Assembly (NCBI GenBank): GCA_965366625.1
Contig: CBDUGP010000023.1
Span: 1-64,000 of the forward strand
From: JAUIJL01 sp965366625
GTDB lineage: Bacteria > Acidobacteriota > Thermoanaerobaculia > Multivoradales > J023
Direction of reading: 5' to 3'
Length of the DNA stretch: 64,000 nucleotides
Below are positions 8,421-17,533 of this stretch, in pieces. The translations under genes and the position numbers were made by a program. The notes below the pieces were generated by a model. That model was not told the DNA's origin and did no database searches. It saw only the letters and a program-made list of their open reading frames with translations. Positions within the stretch are counted from its first letter, which is position 1. The number at the start of each line of letters is the position of its first letter.

Positions 8421-8434
8421 CCCCTGATGGGCTA
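8418..8434. terminator. hairpin between convergent genes
   Basis: TAGCCC-CTGAT-GGGCTA (6-bp stem, 5-base loop) covers the stop of the transglutaminase/TPR gene and reaches the stop of the SGNH gene. There is no T-run, so it is only a weak bidirectional terminator candidate. Confidence 0.35.
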
Positions 8435-9376
8435 TTGCCAGGCGGTCAAATCGCCGGTTTCGAAACCGTCGGTGAAGAGCAGGCCGGTGAGGTGGGCGGC
8501 GTAGAATTCCTCCCATAAATATTGGGCTAGAAAGTCGTAACCGGTACCGCTCAGGTGGAAACAATCGCTTTGCAAGAACATGGAAGGTAGCGGGCTGGGT
8601 CGGCTCAGATCGCCGGGTGGGATCAGATCTCCCGGCTCGATGCCTTCATTGGGAAAACCGAATTGAAATTGCATTTGACCTAAAAAACGGACCGAGGTGA
8701 CGTCCGTTCGGCCGGCGGCGAAGGCATCCACTTGGTCCTGGAGCTGGGTGGCGGCCGTGTTGATCTCAAGGGGAGTAGGTTGCCCCAAATCGTCGAAGGT
8801 TCCAGGGCAGTGGGGCAGGAAGCTGTCGACAAAATTGGTGTAGTCGTATTGGCTGAGCAGCACGTGCAGACCTGGACGGACGGCTAAAATGTGATCGACG
8901 ACCGTTTCGGCGTCCGCCAGAACTTGGGCCTGAAGGGCGGCGAAGTCTTTTTCCGACATGCCCGTATGCCAGCCGCCACCCGGCTGGCCGGCCAGGAAGT
9001 CGTTGCCGCCGATCGTCAGCTGCACCACGTCGACCTCGGGAAAGTTGGCCAGCGCGTCGGAGATCAGGTTTAGATTTTCGGGTTGGGCCCACTCGGCGGC
9101 CGTGGTGCCGCTGATGGCCGTGGTGCTTCCTTCTTCGAGGATTTCCGGATGGCCGTTGGCGGCGAAGGCTGATCGCAAGGAGCCGGCTACCCACATGAAT
9201 TCCGACCAGCTATCCCCCACCATCAGCACCCTGACGGTTCCGCCGCCTAGGGACTCGCTCTCTGCTGTGAGCGGCTGGGCGGAGCCGCTCACAGGCCATG
9301 CCAGGCAGGTCAGCATGCATAGAACGCCGGCCACAAGGTTCGTCGTTCCGGGTGGGGAATTCGAAAGATCGGACAT
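8432..9376 (-). CDS. secreted SGNH/GDSL-type esterase
   Basis: This 314-residue exported hydrolase has a signal sequence at about 12-33. SGNH block I is VLMVGDSWSE (nucleophile Ser), block III is LTIGGNDFL, and block V is QSDCFHLS with the catalytic Asp/His pair. The substrate is not evident; SGNH enzymes act on esters of lipids, polysaccharides and acetylated glycans. The C-terminus ends LLFTDGFETGDLTAWQ. This resembles the DGFESGD-SAW segment found near the ends of many exported proteins in Acidobacteriota and some Gammaproteobacteria, so it may be a sorting or linker motif that is cut short here. It is transcribed divergently from the CRTAC1 gene, with only about 40 bp between. Confidence 0.85.
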   Translation of the reverse strand: MSDLSNSPPGTTNLVAGVLCMLTCLAWPVSGSAQPLTAESESLGGGTVRVLMVGDSWSEFMWVAGSLRSAFAANGHPEILEEGSTTAISGTTAAEWAQPENLNLISDALANFPEVDVVQLTIGGNDFLAGQPGGGWHTGMSEKDFAALQAQVLADAETVVDHILAVRPGLHVLLSQYDYTNFVDSFLPHCPGTFDDLGQPTPLEINTAATQLQDQVDAFAAGRTDVTSVRFLGQMQFQFGFPNEGIEPGDLIPPGDLSRPSPLPSMFLQSDCFHLSGTGYDFLAQYLWEEFYAAHLTGLLFTDGFETGDLTAWQ

Positions 9377-9417
9377 GGAAGCCTCCTGGCGATGGCTAGT
9401 GGGTTCGAGTCAAGGGG

Positions 9418-11307
9418 ATGGCGAAGAGCCGGCAGGCCGAAGCTCCTGGCACCTCTCGGGCAGTGTATTCTATGCCGATGATCCCAACGTTTCTCTTCCT
9501 GTGGTGGTGGGCGCCGGTTTGCCTCGCCGAATCGTCGCCGCCATTTGACGAGGTGGCCTCCCAAGTGGGGTTGACGTTTGAGCATCAGAGCGGTCGTAAC
9601 GGGAACTACTACTTTCCCGAAATCATGGGCGCCGGTGTGGCGTTGTTCGATGCCGACGGCGATGGTGACCTCGATGTTTACGCCGTTCAAGGAGGGCCCC
9701 TGGCGGCGGCCCGGGGCGAGGGAAATTTGCCTTCCGATCGTCTGTGTCGCAACCAACTCGAAGACGGCCGGCTTCGTTTCGTCGACGTGACCGACTCCTC
9801 GGGATTGGCGGGTGCCACGGAATACGGCATGGGCGTGGCCACGGGGGATGTGGACGGCGATGGGCACGTGGATCTCTTCTTAGCCAACTTCGGCCCCAAC
9901 CAATTGTGGCGAAACCGTGGGGACGGGCGATTCGAGAATATTTCCGCCCGGGCGGGTGTGAGCGACCCCAGATGGAGCGTTTCCGCAGCATTCGTGGACT
10001 ATGACCGTGACGGCGATCTTGATCTTTACGTGGCCAACTACGTGGTGCACAGCTTCGGTGCCCGGGTGATTTGTAAGAACCCGACGGGTGCGGTCAGCTA
10101 TTGCGGCCCCCAGAATTTTACCGCCGAGCGGGATCAGCTACTCCGAAACCGTGGCGACGGCACGTTCGACGACGTTTCCGCCGAGGTTTTAGGCTCCGCT
10201 CGGATCGACGGTCGCGGCGCGGGTTTGGGAGTCGCGACCGCGGATTTTGATGGCGACGGTTGGGTGGACATCTACGTCGCCAACGATTTGGCGGCCAATC
10301 ACCTCTGGCGAGGCAGTGCGACCGGCCGATTTTCCGATGAGGCTTTATTGGCGGGCTGTGCCCTCTCGGGCGACGGCGAGGCGCAGGCCTCCATGGGCGT
10401 GGTGGCCGGCGACATGGACGGTGACCGAGACGTGGATCTCTTCATGTCCCATTTGGATCGTCAGACCAACACCTTCTATCGCAACGAAGGGCGGGGTTTC
10501 TTTGCCGACGCCAGCTTGGAAAGCGGCTTGGGCAATGCCAGTTGGACCTCCACGGGTTTCGGCACGGCGCTTCTCGACTACGACCTCGACGGTCGAATCG
10601 ATCTCTTCGTCGCCAACGGGCGGGTCACCGAGGATACCGCCCGCAAGGCGGCGGGAAAGGCTTATGCGTTGGAAGAGCGCAACCAGCTTTTCCGCGGGCT
10701 CGGCGACGGACGATTCGAAGAAGTCGTGCTCGGCGATTCGGACGCGACGAACTCAGAGGTCAGCCGCGGAGTGGCCGTCGGCGATGTCGACAATGACGGC
10801 GACCTGGATCTATTGGTGAGCAACCATCACGGTCCGCTGCGCTTGTTGCTCAATCGAGCGGAGAACGGACGTCAATGGCTGGGCCTGCTGCCGACCACCG
10901 CTACCGGTGCGCCGGCGATCGGCGCCGAGCTGCGAATCGAACTCCCGAAGGGCGGCTTGTGGCAGGGTCGCGTGGCGACCGACGGCAGCTATGCCTCGGC
11001 CAAGGATCCTCGGCTAGTGTGGAGGCTCGAAGGTGAGCCCCCCGACGAGATCTCGGGTGAGACGTCGGGCGAGACGTCGGGCGAGACGTCGGGCGAGACG
11101 TCGGGCGAGACGTCGGGTGAGACGCATGGTGAGACGTCTGGCGAAACGTTGGGTGAGGCCTTGGGCCGGGTCCTCGTCAGGTGGTCCGACGGTGTGCGGG
11201 AGTCTTTCGAACTCCGACGAGCTGCCCTCGGCTCCTATCTGGAGCTGCGCCGGTCAAGGGGAGCCGCTGCCGACGATCCCCAAACCAGCCCAACGGATGA
11301 GCCTTGA
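9418..11307 (+). CDS. secreted FG-GAP/VCBS repeat protein with ASPIC/UnbV domain (CRTAC1 family)
   Basis: This 629-residue exported beta-propeller protein has at least seven Asp-rich calcium-binding repeats (DADGDGDLDVYAV, DVDGDGHVDLFLAN, DYDRDGDLDLYVAN, DFDGDGWVDIYVAN, DMDGDRDVDLFMSH, DYDLDGRIDLFVAN, DVDNDGDLDLLVSN). The C-terminal ASPIC/UnbV region ends VLVRWSDGVRESFEL. The hydrophobic signal is TFLFLWWWAPVCLAES. The start is uncertain: 9418 gives a positively charged n-region, while ATG 9472 gives a shorter signal. A nine-unit 12-bp repeat inserts (GETS)n before the last strand. The TPR gene follows with a TTGA overlap, a common CRTAC1-TPR pairing. Role probably extracellular; exact function unknown. 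Confidence 0.88.
   Translation: MAKSRQAEAPGTSRAVYSMPMIPTFLFLWWWAPVCLAESSPPFDEVASQVGLTFEHQSGRNGNYYFPEIMGAGVALFDADGDGDLDVYAVQGGPLAAARGEGNLPSDRLCRNQLEDGRLRFVDVTDSSGLAGATEYGMGVATGDVDGDGHVDLFLANFGPNQLWRNRGDGRFENISARAGVSDPRWSVSAAFVDYDRDGDLDLYVANYVVHSFGARVICKNPTGAVSYCGPQNFTAERDQLLRNRGDGTFDDVSAEVLGSARIDGRGAGLGVATADFDGDGWVDIYVANDLAANHLWRGSATGRFSDEALLAGCALSGDGEAQASMGVVAGDMDGDRDVDLFMSHLDRQTNTFYRNEGRGFFADASLESGLGNASWTSTGFGTALLDYDLDGRIDLFVANGRVTEDTARKAAGKAYALEERNQLFRGLGDGRFEEVVLGDSDATNSEVSRGVAVGDVDNDGDLDLLVSNHHGPLRLLLNRAENGRQWLGLLPTTATGAPAIGAELRIELPKGGLWQGRVATDGSYASAKDPRLVWRLEGEPPDEISGETSGETSGETSGETSGETSGETHGETSGETLGEALGRVLVRWSDGVRESFELRRAALGSYLELRRSRGAAADDPQTSPTDEP
11047..11154 (+). repeat. 12-bp coding minisatellite (Gly-Glu-Thr-Ser)n
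   Basis: Nine consecutive 12-bp units of the type GAGACGTCGGGC. Five are identical or differ only at the last base; the flanking ones are diverged. They encode repeated ETSG inside the ASPIC/UnbV region of the CRTAC1 protein. The unit is in frame, so copy-number change would alter linker length without breaking the gene. Confidence 0.9.
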
Positions 11308-13196
11308 ACGTTCGTTGGCTTCTCCTGTTGCTGCTCTGTTCGGGGGCACCCCTCGGGGCGGTGGGCCTCGAACCGGTTCCACCGCCGAATCTGGACGGCA
11401 TGGAGCCCGAGGTTCAAGCGGCCCTGCAGGATGCCTGGGCAGATCTGCACCGGCAGCTCCAGGAGCCCGTTGGCACGGAATCGTCCGAAACGCGGGGTCG
11501 TTTGGCGGCGACCTTCGGTGACACAGGTCTGCTCTACCACGGCTTCCGGCTCGAAGACTCAGCCGCCATTTGCTACCGCAACGCGTCCCGACTCGCCCCC
11601 GACGAGCCCAAATGGCTCTACCTTTCGGCGATCTTGGCCCAGGGGCATCGCGATTTACCGACGGCAGAGGATCTCTATCGGCGAGTGCTGTCCCTGTCTG
11701 CCGATCACGTGCCTTCGATCCTCAGATTGGCAGAGGTGAATCGTCTTCAAGGGCGTTTCGACGAGGCTGAGTTTCAGTTTCTGAGGGTCTTGGAGGCTGC
11801 GGCTTTGGAGGAACCAGTTCTGGAGGATGCGGTCTTGGGAGACCCGGTTCCTGGCGCCCGTGCCTATGCGCTGTGGGGTCTCGGCAGGATCGCCAATGCT
11901 CGCTCATCGCCTAGCCAAGCCGTGGAGCGATTGGAGGCTGCGGTCGAGCTGCAGCCCGAGGCCAACGCCGTTCATCACGCCCTAGCCTTGGCCTATCGAC
12001 GGCTAGGGGAGGTTCAAAAGGCATCGGAGGCGACGGCTGCAGCCGGACCGATCAGGGTGCGATTTGAGGATCCATGGGCCGAACTCGTCCGTCCGGCGGA
12101 GGGCGCCACCGCCCAGCTACTCTTGGGCAACGCCCAGCTTCGTGCGGGGCGTCCAGACTCCGCCCTGGCCTATCATCGCCGAGCGCGCCGGCTCAGCCCC
12201 GAGGATGCCGCAGCCGCCCGAGCTTTGGCGCTGACTCTGGAAGAGCTGGGTCAGATGCCGGAGGCCTTGGAACTCTACGCCGAGGCCGGCCGTCTGGCGG
12301 AATCGAATCCCCTCTACCTCTACGATTGGGCCCGTGCAGCGCTCAAGGTGGGCAAAGGGCCTGAGGTGGTGATCGAGCAGCTCGATAGGGTTCTGGCGTT
12401 GGCGCCGGACTTCCTGAATGCCCATTTGTTGTTGGCGACCTGTCGAACCCAGCTAGGGCAGGTGTCGGCGGCCATGGAGAACCTCCAAAGCGCCTTGGAG
12501 CTGTCGCCGGGCGAACCCAGGGCGTCGGCGGCCCTGGCCGGTCTGTGGGCCCGTCGGGCCCAAGAGAGCTTGTCGGCCGGCAATCCCGAGGCGACAATTC
12601 AGGCTTTGGCAAAGGCGGTGGAACTGGCACCCAGGGAACCTTCGCTGCGTTTGGATCTGAGCCGGGTCTTGATGTCCGAAGGGCTTTTCAAGCGAGCGGT
12701 CGACCATCTGGAAACGATTCTGAAGCTGGCGCCGGCTCAAGACTCCACCGGCGGGGCCACTTCGGAAGCGCGGTTGAGGTTGGTAGAAGCCTTGCTCTTC
12801 GCCGGTAGACCGGACGAGGCAGCACCGATTTTGCTGGCGGAGCTCGATCAGCGGGGTCCCCACGTCGCGGTCTTGACCTTGGCGGCCCAGCTTTTGTCGG
12901 TGGGGCCCGAGGCCTGGCGGGACGAGGTGCGTGCGGTGAAGCTGGCCCAACAGGGTTTCGAAACGCAGAGCACTCCGGAGGGTGCCGAGACTCTGGCTTT
13001 GGCCATGGCGGCCGCAGGCGATTTTGAAACCGCCATCCAATGGCAAGAGCGTTTGTTGGACCAGATGCGGGCATTACAGGTCGACCCGCCATCGCTCCGC
13101 CGGCTCGAAAGGAACCTGGATCGATATCGAAAAGCACAGCGAGGTGAGGCTCCGTGGCAGGGCCGAGACGCAGGTCGCGTCCAGTCTGAGCCCTGA
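11304..13196 (+). CDS. secreted TPR protein
   Basis: This 630-residue exported protein has a signal peptide (WLLLLLLCSGAPLGAVG) followed by about a dozen TPR units from residue 60 to 600 (for example AICYRNASRLAPDEPKWLYL, ALAYHRRARRLSPEDAAAA, DALEQLESALELSPGEPRAS-like). It starts with TTG, overlapping the stop of the CRTAC1 gene (TTGA), so the two are translationally coupled. CRTAC1 plus TPR pairs recur in Acidobacteriota and Planctomycetota, presumably as extracellular scaffold partners (family knowledge and inference). A short Leu/Glu/Pro-rich duplication (AALEEPVLEDAVLGDPV) lies inside the third repeat region. Confidence 0.88.
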   Translation: MNVRWLLLLLLCSGAPLGAVGLEPVPPPNLDGMEPEVQAALQDAWADLHRQLQEPVGTESSETRGRLAATFGDTGLLYHGFRLEDSAAICYRNASRLAPDEPKWLYLSAILAQGHRDLPTAEDLYRRVLSLSADHVPSILRLAEVNRLQGRFDEAEFQFLRVLEAAALEEPVLEDAVLGDPVPGARAYALWGLGRIANARSSPSQAVERLEAAVELQPEANAVHHALALAYRRLGEVQKASEATAAAGPIRVRFEDPWAELVRPAEGATAQLLLGNAQLRAGRPDSALAYHRRARRLSPEDAAAARALALTLEELGQMPEALELYAEAGRLAESNPLYLYDWARAALKVGKGPEVVIEQLDRVLALAPDFLNAHLLLATCRTQLGQVSAAMENLQSALELSPGEPRASAALAGLWARRAQESLSAGNPEATIQALAKAVELAPREPSLRLDLSRVLMSEGLFKRAVDHLETILKLAPAQDSTGGATSEARLRLVEALLFAGRPDEAAPILLAELDQRGPHVAVLTLAAQLLSVGPEAWRDEVRAVKLAQQGFETQSTPEGAETLALAMAAAGDFETAIQWQERLLDQMRALQVDPPSLRRLERNLDRYRKAQRGEAPWQGRDAGRVQSEP

Positions 13197-13314
13197 TTAG
13201 GGTGTTCTGCGGTCGCCGATCTGGAATTCGCTGTAGCAGCTCTCGAAGTGTATTCTATGGCTTCGAATCCGCGACGATCACCCCGCAGCAGGCCCGGAGG
13301 CCGGAGAATCCCCA

Positions 13315-14175
13315 ATGAGCAAAGGCGAAAGCTCCCCGACGATGATCATTCCCAGCGGCACGGAGATCCAGATCGACGTGCACGGCCAGCTTTCGGTACG
13401 AACTCCCGGCAACCTGGTGATCCAGAATTCAGGTCATTACGGCGAGATTGAATCCGTGCACGGATCCATTCGAATCGAAGCCAATGCCGAAGTCGAGGCG
13501 GTGTCGGTGAAATGCGCCGAGACGTGCTACGTCCAGGGCAGCCTGACCTCTTGGAAAGTGAAGGCCAAATCGATCAATCTCGAAGAGAAAGCCCAGGCGA
13601 GAGTGGTCTTGCAGGAGACCGATGCCGTCGAGATCGGCAAGAACGCCAAGTTGGTGGGCAATTTCTCGTCCGAAAAAGAGCTTTTTCTGCTTTTCTCTCG
13701 CTTCGCCCAGCAGCTGCGCTCTCTGCCTTTCTATTTTGACCGTTCATCGGGCGCCGAGCCCGGCCAACTGCCACCGACTCCGCCTTCTGCGCCCGGAGAG
13801 CCGCGGGATTCCCCGACTTCTACTTCTTCGCCGACCCATCCACCGGTTCCTCCGGTGACTTCAAAGGGAAGAATGGAAGTTTCGAGCCTTCCGAACCGGA
13901 TCCTCGAAGTCGGTGAGGAGCTTCCGGAGCAGCTCTTCTTCGCGTTGGTTGTTTTAGAGCGAGAGGCCAGGAATGAATCGTACGGCGCAACCTCCGTGCG
14001 GGTGTTGGAAGAGTTGGTGAAGCTTCTGCGTGAGAGAGATTTCGAAACCCTCCAACATACCCGCTCAACCCTCTTCCAAAGGATTGTCGAGCCGGGTGAC
14101 GACATCCAACGTGCGCGGGAGCTGATCGACGGCTATTTCGTCGAGTCGGAGCGTGAGGTTACTAAGGAGGCCTAG
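13315..14175 (+). CDS. bactofilin-like polymer-forming protein
   Basis: This 286-residue protein has an N-terminal part (about 10-125) of short regularly spaced beta strands (SGTEIQIDVHGQLSV, NLVIQNSGHYGEIESVHGSI, RIEANAEVEAVSVKC, VKAKSINLEEKAQARVVL, VEIGKNAKLVGNF), the beta-helix pattern of bactofilins. A Pro/Ser/Thr-rich linker (about 150-190) and a helical C-terminal domain (200-286) follow. There is no signal peptide. Bactofilins polymerise at membranes and recruit cell-wall or polysaccharide enzymes, which fits the polysaccharide genes downstream. The C-terminal helical domain is not part of standard bactofilins, so the assignment is by fold pattern only. Confidence 0.6.
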   Translation: MSKGESSPTMIIPSGTEIQIDVHGQLSVRTPGNLVIQNSGHYGEIESVHGSIRIEANAEVEAVSVKCAETCYVQGSLTSWKVKAKSINLEEKAQARVVLQETDAVEIGKNAKLVGNFSSEKELFLLFSRFAQQLRSLPFYFDRSSGAEPGQLPPTPPSAPGEPRDSPTSTSSPTHPPVPPVTSKGRMEVSSLPNRILEVGEELPEQLFFALVVLEREARNESYGATSVRVLEELVKLLRERDFETLQHTRSTLFQRIVEPGDDIQRARELIDGYFVESEREVTKEA

Positions 14176-14207
14176 GCCGACTTTTTTGACGTCTCGCCCG
14201 ATCTATC

Positions 14208-16184
14208 ATGTCGAAAAAAAGATCCTCTGGAAGCGGTAAGAAGAAGGGTGAACCGACCGTCTCGGTTGCCAAGAAAAACGTCCCGCGGTCGAAATCCAAG
14301 ACCTCCGGGCAGCAGCGAAGTTCCCTATTCAACTTCGATCCGACACTTTTGGCCCTCGGACTGTTGTTGTGGCTGGTTCCGCTGGTTTTCTTGCCGGGCC
14401 TGACCGACAATTTCAGGCCACCGAAGCAATTCGCCTCGGAACTCTTGGGGCTGCTGTCGTTGGCTCTGCTGTCGATTCGACTGCGTCGATTTCGGCCCGG
14501 CGGCTGGTCAGCTTGGCTCAAGCGACCCGTGTTGGTCGCGGCCTTGCCCGTGGTGTTGGCGGTCGGCATTGCAGGGCTCTTCAGCGCCCATTCGGCCCAC
14601 GTCTATCGCAGCCTGCCGTCCTTCCTGATCGCCGTGGCTTGCTGGGTGGGCTGGACTCTCGCCCTGACCGCCGAGGAGCGATGGCGATTGCTGAAGGCAT
14701 TGACCGTGCCGGCCACCCTATTGGCCCTGCTGGCGATCCTGCAATTCCACGGCCTTTTTGATCCGTTCACTTTCGAGCGACGCTTGACCCAGCGATTGGC
14801 CCTGACCTCCCTGGCCGGCGGTGCCTTCGACCTGGCGGGTTATTTGCTACTGCCCATCTTGATTTTGCAGGTTTGGTGGCGCTCCGCCGCCGGCAAGGCT
14901 CGGATCGGCCTTGCGCTGGCCTTGGGGATTTGTTCGTACGGCCTCCTATTGACCCAAACCTTAACGGTGGTGGTGGCTGTGGTGACCGCCACTTGTGTCT
15001 ATTGGGCCCGTGCTTTTCCACGCCGTCGGTTGATGGCCGGCTTCCTGGTGATCGTCACCGTGGCGACGTTGTTGGCTTTTGCCAGCCCGCTTCGGCCCCG
15101 GGTCATTTCGAAGTTGGAAAGCCTGCAGCAGGGCGAGATCAATCGGTTGCTGACCGGTCGCCTGGACGGTTGGCGCTCGGCGGTTTACCTGATTAGAAAC
15201 CATCCACTCACCGGGGTCGGGCCGGGAGCCTTTCGGGCAGAATTCGGCAATGCTCGAGTCGCTTTGACCGACCAAGGAGTGCAATTCTTTCGCGGACAAC
15301 ATCGCGTTTTCTTCGTCAACGCCCACAATGATTGGCTCGAAGCCGTCGCTGAATGGGGGCTTTTGGGAGCCGTCGCCTTGTTGTGGGCAGCTTGGATCCT
15401 TTGGCGCTCGCGGCGCGCCAGGGCACCGGATGAAGGGCATGTGGACGAGCTGCGTCGATTGGAGCCCGCAGCCCTCACGGGCATGTTGGTGCTGGCTTCG
15501 ACCAACTTTCCCTTCCATGTTGCTTTGATCACCTATCCATGGCTGTTGTTTCTGTCGGGCTTGGCGTCGGATCGGTTCGCCTCAGAAACCGACGCGCCGA
15601 CCGGGGATTCCGAGGGCGCAGCGACCTCGACGGACAGCAGCCAGGCAAGCAAGATGTCGAGCCATACGGTGTCGGGTATTAGGTTGCCGGGGACCTTACT
15701 CGCCTTGGTCGGCGTCGGCGTTTTTATTGGCCTGGCATTTCTGCGATTCGGCAGCGCCAGAGATCTATTGGGTGCCGATCGCCTGGTAGCCCTGGTAGAG
15801 GGTCGAAGCCATGCCATGGTGGCTTCCGGCGCCAGGATTCCGGGCCGAGCCGTACAGCAGAACATCGCCATGATGAAGAGGGCACAGGAGCTGGACCCGG
15901 CTTCGGTTTCGGCGCCGATGGCCTTGAGTGGCCAACATATGCTGATGAAAAGGTATTTGGCAGCGATTCGATCGCTCGAACGGGCGATCGAACTCGAGCC
16001 GCGCGCAGAGCCCTACGCCAACCTTGCCCACTGCTATTTGGCTTTAGGCGAGAGTGAAAAAGCCCTGGAGGCTATCGACATGGCGATCAAGCTGGATCAC
16101 AATCAGCGCAAGGCTTTTCGTTCAATTCTGAAACGAGAGCAACGACATCAGCAGTGGCAGCAGCGGAAAGGCGAGCCTAAATGA
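14208..16184 (+). CDS. O-antigen ligase / Wzy-like membrane protein with C-terminal TPR
   Basis: This 658-residue protein has a very basic N-terminus (about 1-40, Lys/Ser-rich), then roughly twelve membrane helices (45-560) and a soluble TPR tail (from about 570, EPYANLAHCYLALGESEKALEAI). The periplasmic loop contains the diagnostic NHPLTGVGPGAFRAEFG and VNAHNDWLEAVAEWGLLG (the AHNxxLexxxExG pattern of Wzy_C/O-antigen ligases). It probably polymerises or ligates surface polysaccharide on the periplasmic face. The following dehydrogenase gene starts within its stop (ATGA), so the two form one operon. A second homologue lies at 17497-19344 on the other strand. Confidence 0.85.
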   Translation: MSKKRSSGSGKKKGEPTVSVAKKNVPRSKSKTSGQQRSSLFNFDPTLLALGLLLWLVPLVFLPGLTDNFRPPKQFASELLGLLSLALLSIRLRRFRPGGWSAWLKRPVLVAALPVVLAVGIAGLFSAHSAHVYRSLPSFLIAVACWVGWTLALTAEERWRLLKALTVPATLLALLAILQFHGLFDPFTFERRLTQRLALTSLAGGAFDLAGYLLLPILILQVWWRSAAGKARIGLALALGICSYGLLLTQTLTVVVAVVTATCVYWARAFPRRRLMAGFLVIVTVATLLAFASPLRPRVISKLESLQQGEINRLLTGRLDGWRSAVYLIRNHPLTGVGPGAFRAEFGNARVALTDQGVQFFRGQHRVFFVNAHNDWLEAVAEWGLLGAVALLWAAWILWRSRRARAPDEGHVDELRRLEPAALTGMLVLASTNFPFHVALITYPWLLFLSGLASDRFASETDAPTGDSEGAATSTDSSQASKMSSHTVSGIRLPGTLLALVGVGVFIGLAFLRFGSARDLLGADRLVALVEGRSHAMVASGARIPGRAVQQNIAMMKRAQELDPASVSAPMALSGQHMLMKRYLAAIRSLERAIELEPRAEPYANLAHCYLALGESEKALEAIDMAIKLDHNQRKAFRSILKREQRHQQWQQRKGEPK

Positions 16185-17533
16185 CCGAGGATCATGACGT
16201 GGAACAGGCAGAAAAATGGGATGCGGGGGATTGGATTCGCCGAGCCGAGGCCCATTCGAGCCTGGTTGGAATCCTGGGCTTGGGTTATGTGGGATTGCCC
16301 TTGGGCTTGGCCTTCTGCGAAGCCGGATTCAACGTTCTGGGATTCGATGTCGATGCCGAGAAGGTCGACACCCTCAACCGGGGCGAATGTTATATCGAGC
16401 ACCTGGAGCCGTCGCGGGTGGCGAAGGTGGTCCAAAGGGGATCCTTTGAGGCGAGCGCGGACTTTGACCGCCTCAACGAGCCCGACACCTTGCTGATTTG
16501 CGTGCCGACGCCCCTAGATGAGCATCGGCAACCCAATCTCGCCTACGTCGAAAGCACGGCGCGGGAAATCGCCGCCCGCTTGCGTCCGGGGCAGCTGGTG
16601 ATTCTGGAATCGACCACTTATCCCGGCACGACCGACGATCTGGTTCGCCCGATCTTGGATCGTGCGGGATTGGAATGCGGCCGACAATACTTTCTGGCTT
16701 TCTCGCCCGAGCGAGAGGATCCCGGGAATTTGGAATTCGGAACCACCGGAATTCCGAAAGTCGTGGGCGGCGTGACCGACGAGGCCGGCGATATGGCCGT
16801 GGCTCTGTATCGGGACGTCTTCGCCGACACGGTCCTCGTCTCCTCGGCTCGGGTTGCTGAAGCCTCCAAGCTGACAGAGAATATTTTTCGCGCGGTCAAC
16901 ATCGCTTTGGTCAACGAGCTGAAGGTGGTTTATGACGCCATGGGCATCGATGTGTGGGAGGTGCTCGACGCGGCCGCCACCAAACCCTTTGGATTCATGA
17001 GATTTACCCCCGGCCCTGGATGGGGAGGCCATTGCATCCCAGTGGATCCGTTCTACTTGACGTGGAAGGCCCGGGAGTTCGGCCAGACCGCGAGATTCGT
17101 GGAGTTGGCGGGTGAGGTCAACGTGGAAATGCCGCGTTACGTGATCGCCAAGCTTCAACGGGCTTTAAACGACGCCGGCAAGGCCGTGCGCGGCAGCCGG
17201 GTGCTGGTTTTGGGCCTGGCCTACAAGCCCGACATCGCGGATCCGAGGGAGAGCCCGGCCTTTGAGATTCTCGACCTCTTGATGGAGCTGGGAGCTGAAG
17301 TCTGCTACCACGATCCTCACATTCCCCAATCGCCGCGAATGCGGACTTGGCCGCGGCTTCCCACCATGAAATCGGTGCCGCTGGACGTCCAGACCCTGGG
17401 GAGCCAAGACGCGGTCTTGTTGATCACCAATCACCGCGGTGTCGACTACGAACTCGTGCTCGAACATGCGCCGTTGGTGGTCGATACCCGGGGAGTTTAT
17501 CGGCAGTCGGATCCGCGAGTGGTCAAGGCGTAG
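16181..17533 (+). CDS. nucleotide-sugar 6-dehydrogenase (UDP-Glc/UDP-GlcNAc/UDP-ManNAc dehydrogenase family)
   Basis: This 450-residue enzyme oxidises C6 of a UDP-sugar to the uronate using two NAD+. The Rossmann motif VGILGLGYVGLPLGLAF is at about 25-42, and VNIALVNELKVVYDAMGID starts the middle helical domain. The catalytic Cys is in GPGWGGHCIPVDPFYL, and the C-terminal UDP-binding domain starts at VLVLGLAYKPDIADPRESP. It supplies acidic sugars for the polysaccharide assembled by the neighbouring Wzy-like proteins. It is coupled to the upstream gene (ATGA). Its last 37 bp overlap the 3' end of the convergent gene. Whether the substrate is UDP-Glc, UDP-GlcNAc or UDP-ManNAc cannot be told by eye; the GWGGHCIP motif favours the WbpA/WecC branch. 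Confidence 0.9.
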   Translation: MTEDHDVEQAEKWDAGDWIRRAEAHSSLVGILGLGYVGLPLGLAFCEAGFNVLGFDVDAEKVDTLNRGECYIEHLEPSRVAKVVQRGSFEASADFDRLNEPDTLLICVPTPLDEHRQPNLAYVESTAREIAARLRPGQLVILESTTYPGTTDDLVRPILDRAGLECGRQYFLAFSPEREDPGNLEFGTTGIPKVVGGVTDEAGDMAVALYRDVFADTVLVSSARVAEASKLTENIFRAVNIALVNELKVVYDAMGIDVWEVLDAAATKPFGFMRFTPGPGWGGHCIPVDPFYLTWKAREFGQTARFVELAGEVNVEMPRYVIAKLQRALNDAGKAVRGSRVLVLGLAYKPDIADPRESPAFEILDLLMELGAEVCYHDPHIPQSPRMRTWPRLPTMKSVPLDVQTLGSQDAVLLITNHRGVDYELVLEHAPLVVDTRGVYRQSDPRVVKA

